Of a DNA stretch of 64,000 nt, positions 51,603-59,438 are shown piece by piece. The notes under the pieces are model-generated. The model did no database searches. It was given only the letters and a program-made list of their open reading frames with translations, and was not told where the DNA came from. The translations under genes and the position numbers were made by a program. Numbering within the stretch: position 1 is the stretch's first letter; each line of letters starts with the position of its first letter. The DNA comes from Psychrobacter vallis (lineage in GTDB: Bacteria > Pseudomonadota > Gammaproteobacteria > Pseudomonadales > Moraxellaceae): the NCBI RefSeq assembly GCF_904846715.1, contig NZ_CAJHBU010000007.1:1-64000 (forward strand), given 5' to 3'.

Positions 51603-51736
51603 TAATCTACCTTGATCCTTTTCTTGCCTGTTAACAATTGCTGCTTAATAAACTGATAGTCTGGCGTGGTAAGTAGGATTAAGGCATAAATTTTTGAGCT
51701 ACACTTTTCTTGGAAGCTGCTGCTGGGATTGGTCAT
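51602..51736 (-). pseudogene. chimeric hsdR-start / hsdS-end fragment
   Basis: 44 codons from the ATG at 51736. The first 30 residues align with the start of HsdR of this same locus (F-x-E...SSK...AL-x-LLTT-x-x-Y-x-FI), while the end, QQLLTGKKRI, equals the HsdS repeat QQLLTGKKRL at the end of its first half. So it is a recombination scar joining an hsdR start to an hsdS end. The frame is open to 51838, but the terminator at 51809-51857 argues against the longer start. Confidence 0.7.
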
Positions 51737-51808
51737 ATCTGCCCACTTTAGACATAGCGTTTGTTTGGTTTTATCAATTGTAACTGATACCGTCATAAAA
51801 AAGGTAAC

Positions 51809-51857
51809 AAAAAACCGCCAAAGTTGCGCGTAGCCCAAGAGGCGTAGCGTGGCGGTG
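51809..51857 (-). terminator. terminator after the PIN gene
   Basis: ACCGCCA and TGGCGGT pair around a 29-nt loop holding smaller stems (GCGTAG words); on the minus strand TTTTTTG follows. It should separate hsdM-hsdS-PIN transcription from the downstream genes. Confidence 0.65.
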
Positions 51858-51976
51858 ATGTTAAGTCATGAATACGCACGTATGTTAGGTTTTAGCCTAG
51901 CTTTAAGACTCTGTAAAACTCTAACGCTAAGCTAGACAACCATTATGTTCACCTAAATTTATCTTAATAATGCTGT

Positions 51977-52459
51977 TTATAAGTATTTTCGCAAATGAGT
52001 AAAGTTAATAGCTTCTATGCCATGACCTGCTGCAAAACCATATAAATCCAAATCGGCGGTTAATAAGACGCATTTATCTAAATGGCAAATATCAAATAAC
52101 GCAGCATCCGATAATCCTAGCTTAATAAAGGCAGGGCTAAGTATGATTTGCTTAGCAGTTAAATATTTTTCATCGACTGTGATAACAAACTGACTCAGAT
52201 AACCAAATAGTATTTGCCGCTTTTTTCCTGTGAACCAATCGAGCAAATTCGCAGTTTCTGTCAAGACTTGAGGCGTAGTGATAATAGATTTAAAACCTAA
52301 CAAAGTCTCATCTAATATTTTGGCATCGGCCGTCTTATATTCCTGTGTGCGTTTAAACTTTTCTACTTCCCCATCACCAAGCTGAGCCACTAAATACATG
52401 GTTAGTAAATTGGCATCAAGCAGTACATGTCTTGATTTATCAATATAATGGTGAGACAT
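51977..52459 (-). CDS. PIN-domain protein, possible toxin RNase
   Basis: 160 residues. PIN acidic residues: D15 in HVLLDANLL, Glu in TTPQVLTETANLL, Asp in LGLSDAALF and Asp in LLTADLDLYG. PIN domains are Mg2+-dependent RNases, often VapC-type toxins. The gene starts 2 bp after a 102-residue partner, so the pair is coupled like a toxin-antitoxin module. The partner is not a known VapB-type antitoxin. It sits between hsdS and hsdR. Confidence 0.8.
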   Translation of the reverse strand: MSHHYIDKSRHVLLDANLLTMYLVAQLGDGEVEKFKRTQEYKTADAKILDETLLGFKSIITTPQVLTETANLLDWFTGKKRQILFGYLSQFVITVDEKYLTAKQIILSPAFIKLGLSDAALFDICHLDKCVLLTADLDLYGFAAGHGIEAINFTHLRKYL

Positions 52460-52461
52460 GA

Positions 52462-52770
52462 CTAACCCACATCACGTATTAACATACCTTTAAAATCGCC
52501 ATTTTCAACGCCAATACGGAACGTTTTATATTCACGTAAGGTTTCTTTTTTTATGTTGCTTGGTGCAAGTGCACTCAGTGCTGAGTAAGAGCTTGGGGCA
52601 GTTTCTATAGTTTTTACTCGATGAGAGTCATAGCCCAAAGTTATCCGCCATTCATTGTCAGACTCTTCAAATACGACTTCTTCTAGTCCTAGGTTTTTTA
52701 TGTTCTCGCCTTCAAACAAATCTGCGGCAAATTGTCTAGCAAGTTTTACAGCTTCAGTGACTTCAATCAT
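52462..52770 (-). CDS. small protein paired with the PIN protein
   Basis: 102 residues from the ATG at 52770, which has an ACAGGAGTAAACGAC ribosome binding site; a longer start at 52797 is open. It contains helix AVKLARQFAADLFEGE, then LGLEEVVFEESDNEWRITLGYD and a tail EYKTFRIGVENGDFKGMLIRDVG. It resembles families of unknown function found next to PIN genes, and could be the antitoxin. No DNA-binding motif is recognised. Confidence 0.7.
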   Translation of the reverse strand: MIEVTEAVKLARQFAADLFEGENIKNLGLEEVVFEESDNEWRITLGYDSHRVKTIETAPSSYSALSALAPSNIKKETLREYKTFRIGVENGDFKGMLIRDVG

Positions 52771-52851
52771 GTCGTTTACTCCTGTTAAGCCCTTCATTCA
52801 TTCTAAACTATTTAGATGCGCTAGGGTGGATGAAACGTACTCTACCTAAAA

Positions 52852-54138
52852 TCAGCTTTCCCGCTCAACCACCACCCTAACCTTACCCGTCAACAACACC
52901 TGCATCAACGCCTTTTTCTCTTGCTGTAAATCCACTAATTGCTGCTTAAGCAGATCAATTTCTTTATCCGCACTGGTTAATACGGTGGCGATTTTTTGTT
53001 GTTCTTTGATCGGTGGAATCAATATTTTTATTCGTTCTATATCTTTGTTGCTAATATTTGGCTGTGCCCCGCCAACTGCATCAATAAGTATTTCGTGTTG
53101 AATTTTAGGAAGCTTTAATAGTTGAAAAATATAACTTTTTGTTGTTAGCCCTTTCCTTACATCAAAACGACCAACTCGTTGGTTTAAATACGCTATTTCA
53201 TCAAAAGTATATTTCCCAATTTTCCCTGTTGTTGCGCCAGACATAGCAATTAACACATCACCGTTTTTTATTTGGAACTTGTCGTACTTTTGATCTAATG
53301 CAATAAACACTGAGGATTTAATACTGACTGAGTAATCTGGTTTAATGTTAGAGATTTTAATTAATGGAATTCCTGAATCTTTGAAATCTGTACTTTTAAA
53401 AGCATTTCCCCCTGTTACTTTGACTATTGCACTTAGTTTCACATCTCCCCACTCACCTTCAAACCTTTTACCCGATTCATCAAGCAAACGCTTTTTACCC
53501 GTTAGCAATTGCTGCATCAACGCTTTTTTCTGCTGGGTACTATTGTCAATTAAACACTCGGTAGTGCTAATCGCGTTATCCCAAGTGGATAGGATGTTGG
53601 CGATTTTTTGTTGTTCATTGATAGTAGGTTGAGGAAGACGAATTTTTTTAAAATCTGTTAACGAAACTCTTTCTCTAGTTCCTGAAATTTTAATCTGTTG
53701 AACTTGCCTTTTACCAATATCACTATTAAGCAGATATTTTAAAAATATAGATTGTGGTAGTTCCTCACACCTTATTCTTATAACATCTTGTGTCACTATT
53801 CCAGAGATTTGGGAATCATATATAGCTGCCTCACATGGAGGAGCGCCTACCTTACTAATAATCACATCACCAAATACTACTTGGCAAGAGGGCAAAGACT
53901 CAAATTTTTCTTCAGTAATACATATATTTGACTTATTTTTGTAGCTACCATTTTGAATGTCACGTATATATACAACAGGTCTCCCTTCATTAGTTAGCTC
54001 AGAGGATAGTAGATCGCTTCCAAATGGACCATTAACAAAGCTATTTTTAGCCTTAGTGCTAAAGCTGTTTAACTTAACGACTTTCCAATCCGATGTATTC
54101 TTTTGAATTTCTTTCAAAGTTGACCATTTACTCACCAT
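52852..54138 (-). CDS. hsdS: type I restriction enzyme specificity subunit
   Basis: DNA-recognition subunit of HsdM/HsdR. 428 residues: two target-recognition halves, each followed by a conserved repeat helix, ALMQQLLTGKKRLLDESGKRF around residue 215 and ALMQVLLTGKVRVVVERES at the end. The spacer helices (EQQKIANILSTWDNAISTTE and EQQKIATVLTSADKEIDLL) are clear. It overlaps hsdM by 11 bp, so the two are coupled. Confidence 0.95.
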   Translation of the reverse strand: MVSKWSTLKEIQKNTSDWKVVKLNSFSTKAKNSFVNGPFGSDLLSSELTNEGRPVVYIRDIQNGSYKNKSNICITEEKFESLPSCQVVFGDVIISKVGAPPCEAAIYDSQISGIVTQDVIRIRCEELPQSIFLKYLLNSDIGKRQVQQIKISGTRERVSLTDFKKIRLPQPTINEQQKIANILSTWDNAISTTECLIDNSTQQKKALMQQLLTGKKRLLDESGKRFEGEWGDVKLSAIVKVTGGNAFKSTDFKDSGIPLIKISNIKPDYSVSIKSSVFIALDQKYDKFQIKNGDVLIAMSGATTGKIGKYTFDEIAYLNQRVGRFDVRKGLTTKSYIFQLLKLPKIQHEILIDAVGGAQPNISNKDIERIKILIPPIKEQQKIATVLTSADKEIDLLKQQLVDLQQEKKALMQVLLTGKVRVVVERES

Positions 54139-55663
54139 AACCCAACTCCTTTAAATACCCTGCCATCTCAGTCTCTAACTTATCCAATTCAGCCTTTAAT
54201 TCAAGACGCTCAGTACGCACCATGACCAGATCAATCTCCGCCTCTTCCTCAAAGGTATCGACATAGCGTGGAATGTTTAGGTTAAAGTCGTTTTCTGCTA
54301 TCTCATCAAAGCTCGCTAGATACGCGTATTTATCCACGCTTTCCCGCGCTTTATACGTCTCAATGACTTTGGCAATATTACTATCGGTGAGCTGGTTTTG
54401 GTTTTTACCAGATTTAAACTCATTACTGGCATCGATAAACAGTACTTTGTCATCGGTCTTACTCTTCTTAAAAAGCAGAATAGCCGCTGGAATCCCCGTC
54501 CCAAAGAACAGCTTTTCGGGTAAGCCAATCACCGTATCGAGCAGGTTTTCTTCAATGAGTTGCTGACGGATTTTACCTTCACTTGATGCACGAAACAGCA
54601 CGCCATGCGGTACGACCACACCCATACGACCAGTAGATGGCTTGAGCGTTTCAATCATATGACTGATAAAGGCATAGTCGCCCTTGGTCTTGGGCGGTAC
54701 ACCGCGATGGAAGCGACCATAGGGATCGCTGCTGGCATCTTCATGACCCCATTTATCTAGTGAAAACGGAGGGTTGGCGGTCACCACATCGAACTGTAAT
54801 AAGTGCTTGCCGTCTTTATCAAGTAGCAGCGGATTACGGATGGTATCGCCCCACTCGATACGGTGGTTGTCCTCACCGTGTAGGAACATATTCATCTTGG
54901 CCAGTGCCCATGTCGAGCCAATGGCTTCTTGACCGTATAGCGCATACTTTTTGGAGCCGGAGTTTTTGCGTACCATCGCCCCGCATTTAATGAGTAGCGA
55001 CCCTGAACCGCAAGCAGGATCACAGATCTCATCACCTTCGACAGGCTCAAGAATAGTCGCTAGTAAATTGGATACTTCTGGTGGCGTATAGAACTCGCCA
55101 GCCGTCGCACCACTACTCGCGGCAAAGTGCTTGATTAAATACTCATAAGCATTACCAATCACATCGAGGCTACCGACACGCTCAGCACTTAGATTTAAGA
55201 TCTCTTTGCCAAAGTCTTCTAATAAATGACGTAGTAGCTCGTTCTTTTGCTTTTCTTGACCCAACTTATCAGTATTGAAGCTGATATCTTGAAAGACGTT
55301 CTTGAGCTTAGTACCGTTGGCTTCTTCAATGGCGTGTAGCGCCTCGTCAATACGTTGACCATTACCCGGCTGATGACGCTCCTCGTATAAATCCCAAAAG
55401 CTTGCACCCTCAGGTAAGACAAAACGCTGCTTGGACATCATGGCGTGGATCAGCTCAGGCTTGTCGCCAAACTGTTCGACCAGCTTGATGTACTCATCAC
55501 GGTAAACGTCTGATAAGTACTTGAGGAACAGCATGGTTAAGATAAAGTCTTTATAGGTATCGGCGCTGATGACCCCGCGAAAGGTGTCACAGGCGTTCCA
55601 TACGGCTTTATTAATATCGTCTTGATTGATTTGGCTAGTATTAGTAGCAGAGCTGGTGGGCAT
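54128..55663 (-). CDS. hsdM: type I restriction enzyme, M (methyltransferase) subunit
   Basis: Adenine-N6 methyltransferase of 511 residues. HsdM N-terminal helical part (NKAVWNACDTFRGVIS, LFLKYLSDVYRDEY), SAM motif I (DEICDPACGSGSLLI) and the catalytic NPPF (VVTANPPFSL) are clear. GEFYTPPEVSNLL is diagnostic. It starts the operon; a divergent lipoprotein gene begins 155 bp away. Confidence 0.97.
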   Translation of the reverse strand: MPTSSATNTSQINQDDINKAVWNACDTFRGVISADTYKDFILTMLFLKYLSDVYRDEYIKLVEQFGDKPELIHAMMSKQRFVLPEGASFWDLYEERHQPGNGQRIDEALHAIEEANGTKLKNVFQDISFNTDKLGQEKQKNELLRHLLEDFGKEILNLSAERVGSLDVIGNAYEYLIKHFAASSGATAGEFYTPPEVSNLLATILEPVEGDEICDPACGSGSLLIKCGAMVRKNSGSKKYALYGQEAIGSTWALAKMNMFLHGEDNHRIEWGDTIRNPLLLDKDGKHLLQFDVVTANPPFSLDKWGHEDASSDPYGRFHRGVPPKTKGDYAFISHMIETLKPSTGRMGVVVPHGVLFRASSEGKIRQQLIEENLLDTVIGLPEKLFFGTGIPAAILLFKKSKTDDKVLFIDASNEFKSGKNQNQLTDSNIAKVIETYKARESVDKYAYLASFDEIAENDFNLNIPRYVDTFEEEAEIDLVMVRTERLELKAELDKLETEMAGYLKELGYGE

Positions 55664-55817
55664 TGATGATTCCTAGATACTTTGGAAAATTGCGAATAGT
55701 TATAGTGAGATAATGATAGCAGGGTCTGATATGGATATCTTAAACTGACAAGCATTTAATTATGCAATTTCTTCAAAGTGGTGTAACATTTGTTTGTTAA
55801 TATTTTGAGAGAAAAAG

Positions 55818-56519
55818 ATGAAGACTTTAGCATTATTGATAGTGGCAGGCTTAAGCTTAAGTGCGTGCACAATGGGTATGAATACTGTTGTACCGACAGA
55901 TAATAGCGAAAAAGAGATTACTGAGTACCCTATTGAGACTGCAATGAATAATATATATACAAAAGCACGTAGCGAAAAGCTGTTTACTGTTATGTATGGT
56001 CTAAAAATGATAGCAGAGTTTACAGTTACGCCCAAAGGTACAACTGTATTCAATAATCAGCAGGTACAGAGTGCCGAAGTAGTTACGGTTAGTAAAGTCG
56101 AAGGACAGGTCGTTGATAAATCAGTAGGCGTAAACTATTTTACTTTAAATCCATTGGTTTTTCATGGCTTTACCAAAGATTCAGGCGAGTATTCTATAGC
56201 GACTCAAAGCGCGACTATCCCCAAGGTAGCGAGTGTTGGCGACTCAAGTACTTATCTTACAGAAAACGTCTATTCGGATAGTAGTAAAAGCCAACAAGTG
56301 GAAAAATTCACTCAATCATGGTCGTTAACACAAGCGACTAGAGATACTGCTTGGCTGCGTATTACAAGCTCAGAGAACCTGTTAGTCGGTAGCGAGCCTG
56401 ATGGCACAGTCGATCAATATTATAGAATTAATAACAAGGGTGATTTATTAAATAGTGAATTGAATTCTACGTACCAAACACAAGATGGTTTTGAGATAAT
56501 AGCTTATATGAGTGAATGA
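55818..56519 (+). CDS. lipoprotein of unknown function, 233 residues
   Basis: Signal peptide with lipobox LSAC (MKTLALLIVAGLSLSACTMG). The mature part is beta-rich with no recognised domain; YFTLNPLVFHGF and TQATRDTAWLRIT stand out. Likely anchored to the inner leaflet of the outer membrane. It diverges from hsdM and ends before a decayed gene. Function cannot be assigned. Confidence 0.75.
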   Translation: MKTLALLIVAGLSLSACTMGMNTVVPTDNSEKEITEYPIETAMNNIYTKARSEKLFTVMYGLKMIAEFTVTPKGTTVFNNQQVQSAEVVTVSKVEGQVVDKSVGVNYFTLNPLVFHGFTKDSGEYSIATQSATIPKVASVGDSSTYLTENVYSDSSKSQQVEKFTQSWSLTQATRDTAWLRITSSENLLVGSEPDGTVDQYYRINNKGDLLNSELNSTYQTQDGFEIIAYMSE

Positions 56520-56617
56520 TGGCGTCAATTTGAAACTTTGCAAAAATATCAACGCTAATTTAAATCAACTTATGTTTTATACTTTATAATGCAATAATTA
56601 GGGTATCACTCAACACA

Positions 56618-57235
56618 ATGCTGAATCTAGCAAATAGTACTGTAAAGCTCACTGAGACGGCACTCAGTATAGAAAGTTATTATCATTTGAAGTGAGGTCT
56701 TATCGATAGCATAGGCAAAGACTTCATCAAACTGCATTATGATGAAGTCTTGCCCGATGCGAGCAATTTATCTCTATATAGGAATATCGAAAGGGAGTTT
56801 TTAAAAAATGGCTTAGCTACCATTTACTTAAGGACGAGTGAAATAGCTGAGCTTGTGATCGATAAGTCAGACAAGGCAGCGCCGAGTCTATGGCAGCGGT
56901 AAACCTACAACCATCTCTAGCATCTCTAGCATCTCTAGCATCTCTAGCATCTCTAGCATCTCTAGCATCTCTAGCGAAAGCATTTGTCTTGATATTTACT
57001 CGCTTTTTTTTCACCGATCAAAATATCGTTCACAATTCAATAGAAAGTTTATCCTTTAAACTTCGAAAAACTGCTGATTGTTATAGTAAACAATGATAGT
57101 ACGATTGACTCGTTTTTCTTGGAAGTATAGCCCACATTGCTATTTTGAATAAGGCTCAAGGCGCTGCAGTTTTTGAGATATCACATTTTCGATGATGCAA
57201 AGACCTCAATGGATAGAATCGAAAAGCTATTGTAG
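56618..57235 (+). pseudogene. decayed gene with in-frame stop, tandem repeat and frameshift
   Basis: From an ATG at 56618, 25 codons run to a TGA (56693); the same frame then reads well, with DFIKLHYDEVLPDASNLSLY and IEREFLKNGLATIYLRTSE, to a TAA at 56900. A 9-bp tandem repeat follows. Further on, readable pieces LNKAQGAAVFEISHF and, one frame over, DDAKTSMDRIEKLL (TAG at 57233) look like the C-terminus. So one gene has broken down by a nonsense change, repeat expansion and a frameshift. The family is not recognised. Confidence 0.5.
56913..56975. repeat. 9-bp tandem repeat, seven copies
   Basis: ATCTCTAGC is repeated seven times without change. As 9 is a multiple of three, both strands stay open through the array (SLA repeats on plus, ARD repeats on minus), which creates false ORFs. 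It lies inside a decayed gene. Confidence 0.95.
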
Positions 57236-57327
57236 CGATAATGTTAAAAGTGAAAATTTGTTTTGCAAATAAAAACTCATAAGACTAAGCTTTAATTTCT
57301 TACGGAAAGATTACAATAGGTAACATT

Positions 57328-58251
57328 ATGAAAATTAATAAAATTTATGCAGGTGTGGCGTTGGCAAGCACTTTAATGCTAACAGGGTGCGGTGATGATA
57401 ACGATGAATACGTATCAAACCCAGATGATAATGCAGGGCCTATCGTTAATAATGAACTGAACTACGCAGTGTTTGATCCTTTCACTGACATGTCAAATGA
57501 TAAATACGAAGATGCTTGGGGAAAGCTAGCATACAAAATCAGTAATAATGGAGTGACACAGACAATCACTACTGTGGTAGGAAGCTCGCCTACTGCCTAT
57601 CAAGACAGCAGACGTGATGTTTCTGAATTAGAATTTTATGCTGGTCAAAATCTATTTGCAGCTGTTCCCGAAGATTTCGATAGTAAGTTCTATAAAATTA
57701 GTTTTGTTGATAGCAATACGTTTAAGCTAAATATTTATTCAGGCAATGCTCCTATTAATTTAACTTATGACATCATAACGCTTGATCTTGCAGGTGTAGG
57801 CAAACAGCCATCTGATGCAACCATTGGTATAGATACGGATTTATCCTACTTCCCTGATGGCTTTAACGCTACTTTCCCTAGTGGTTCTCAATGCTATATC
57901 TGGTTAGAAACACCCAATCAAACTTTCTATACTTTTTCTGAAGACGAGGATGAAGGTGGCATGACTATAGATGAATGGGTTGCTAACCAGCAGACGTATT
58001 ATACAGTCACTGACCTTGTCAAAGAGAATATTGGACTCAATAACGAACTACCTGCTGCTAGATATACCGACGAAGATGGTGATATCGTTGCCGCTGTTAG
58101 ATATAACGGCTTGATATACAGCGCGTCATATAATCAAAAAGGGGTTCAAGAAAAATCCGATATTGACCCTGATGTTTCAGAAGTTAATTGTGATCAGTAC
58201 AACGATGTAGCGACTGACTTCTTGGAAACACAAATCAAAGCCAATTATTAA
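57328..58251 (+). CDS. lipoprotein of unknown function, 307 residues
   Basis: Signal peptide with lipobox LTGC (MKINKIYAGVALASTLMLTGC), then a very acidic linker (GDDNDEYVSNPDDN). The mature part has Cys at QCYIW and NCDQY, possibly one disulfide, and an acidic stretch SEDEDEGG. Probably surface- or periplasm-facing. No family is recognised. A terminator follows 66 bp downstream. Confidence 0.75.
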   Translation: MKINKIYAGVALASTLMLTGCGDDNDEYVSNPDDNAGPIVNNELNYAVFDPFTDMSNDKYEDAWGKLAYKISNNGVTQTITTVVGSSPTAYQDSRRDVSELEFYAGQNLFAAVPEDFDSKFYKISFVDSNTFKLNIYSGNAPINLTYDIITLDLAGVGKQPSDATIGIDTDLSYFPDGFNATFPSGSQCYIWLETPNQTFYTFSEDEDEGGMTIDEWVANQQTYYTVTDLVKENIGLNNELPAARYTDEDGDIVAAVRYNGLIYSASYNQKGVQEKSDIDPDVSEVNCDQYNDVATDFLETQIKANY

Positions 58252-58316
58252 AAGTTGTGGTGTATCAAGAGGTAGCTATAATATTGAGCGCTTCTTCTGC
58301 CTCATAAAATTGAGAT

Positions 58317-58350
58317 AAAAAATAGCGCCTACAATGGGCGCTATTTTATT
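58317..58350 (+). terminator. terminator after the lipoprotein gene
   Basis: AAAATAGCGCC-tacaat-GGGCGCTATTTTATT, an 11-bp stem followed by T-rich sequence. Confidence 0.85.
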
Positions 58351-58446
58351 ATGTCACTACACTTCATACATATTCAAAAGATAGAATAGGTGGCTAAACT
58401 TTATTTAGTAAATATTTTATCATCAGGTAGCTTGACCAAGCGCCTA

Positions 58447-59163
58447 TTATTTTTTAATTAAAGTGTAGGCTACGTTGGTATCATCCAACTGCACTAAAGA
58501 AGCCAGTCTGGCTGATAGTGGATCTTTACTCTCGATTGCCGTTAATATCGCCTTGTGCCTTGGCAATGAATGCGTTTGTAAATTAGGCCTTAGGCTGGTC
58601 AGCTTAATGGATTGTTGTAGCGGTAACACCAACATTTTTGACATATAAGCCAGTAGGTCGTTATGCGTGGCCTTGGCAATGGCAAGATGAAACTCTATGT
58701 CAGGTTGCATAAACTCTTCTGCATTTGTCGCCTTCTCCATGCCCTCATACGCTGTTTTAATCTGTGCAATATCATCATCGGTTGCGGTACTCGCAGCGAT
58801 ATAGGCCATCTCAGGCTCTAAGACACGTCGAACGGTCGATAAGGACTTGAAAAAATCATTTTCTGGTGTGGATTCAATCAACCAAAATAGCACGTCTGGA
58901 TCAAGCATATGCCATTCATCCTTTGGACGCACGACCGTGCCCACTTTTGGACGGGAGTATGTCAGTCCTTTTGAATTAAGAACCCGTATTGCTTCACGAG
59001 AAACGGGCCGACTGACCTGAAACTCTTCACACAACTCGTCTGAGGAAGGTAATTTTTCGTTTTCAGGAAAATGACCAGAAACGATTTTTAGACCCAATTG
59101 TTGAACAATCAATGCATGTTGGCTTTTGCTTGGAACAGGATTCTTGTAGTCGGCAGCGCTCAT
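58447..59163 (-). CDS. FadR-subfamily GntR transcriptional regulator
   Basis: 238 residues. N-terminal winged helix (LGLKIVSGHFPENEKLPSSDEL, EEFQVSRPVSREAIRVLNSKGL) and a C-terminal FCD ligand domain with metal His residues in EFHLAIAKATHN and HSLPRHKAILTAI. It would sense a sugar acid and control the catabolic genes next to it. It is separated from the dehydratase gene by a MITE. Two boxes fitting its family's operator pattern lie between the dehydratase and the transporter. Confidence 0.9.
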   Translation of the reverse strand: MSAADYKNPVPSKSQHALIVQQLGLKIVSGHFPENEKLPSSDELCEEFQVSRPVSREAIRVLNSKGLTYSRPKVGTVVRPKDEWHMLDPDVLFWLIESTPENDFFKSLSTVRRVLEPEMAYIAASTATDDDIAQIKTAYEGMEKATNAEEFMQPDIEFHLAIAKATHNDLLAYMSKMLVLPLQQSIKLTSLRPNLQTHSLPRHKAILTAIESKDPLSARLASLVQLDDTNVAYTLIKK

Positions 59164-59265
59164 ATCTTATCGTTACTCATATTTGACACTAGTATGTTAT
59201 AGAAGACCTTGTCAATAAACAAGGTCTTCTATTTTGCATAAACGAGTGCCAATATTTGAATAAAC

Positions 59266-59438
59266 TAGGGCATGCCCTCAATTCAATCGATAATCATCTA
59301 AATGGACTAAAAATGGCTAAATTTTGCCAAACTGCGTCAAATAGCTAGGTAATATCTCGATATTATCTAGCTATTTTCCTTGTTTGACGGCAATTTATCT
59401 CATTTTTATCACCATTTTTGAAATGAGGGCACGCTCTA
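59266..59438 (-). mobile_element. MITE copy 2 (173 bp), between regulator and dehydratase
   Basis: On the minus strand it begins TAGAGCGTGCCCTCA and ends TGAGGGCATGCCCTA; the inside matches the copy at 14505-14678 closely, including CATTTCAAAAATGGTGATAA. It is non-coding. Its first three bases on the minus strand form the TAG stop codon of the dehydratase gene. Confidence 0.85.

Noticed and set aside
51737-51838. Longer start for the chimeric hsd fragment
   Set aside because: It would begin inside a terminator stem and has no ribosome binding site; likeness to HsdR begins only at the inner ATG.
56817-57096. ORFs on both strands across the ATCTCTAGC repeat
   Set aside because: They are open only because a 9-bp repeat keeps frame; composition is pure repeat.
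42166-57327. tRNA-Ser as an integrase attachment site
   Set aside because: No copy of the tRNA 3' end was seen downstream and there is no integrase gene in the region, so site-specific integration cannot be supported.
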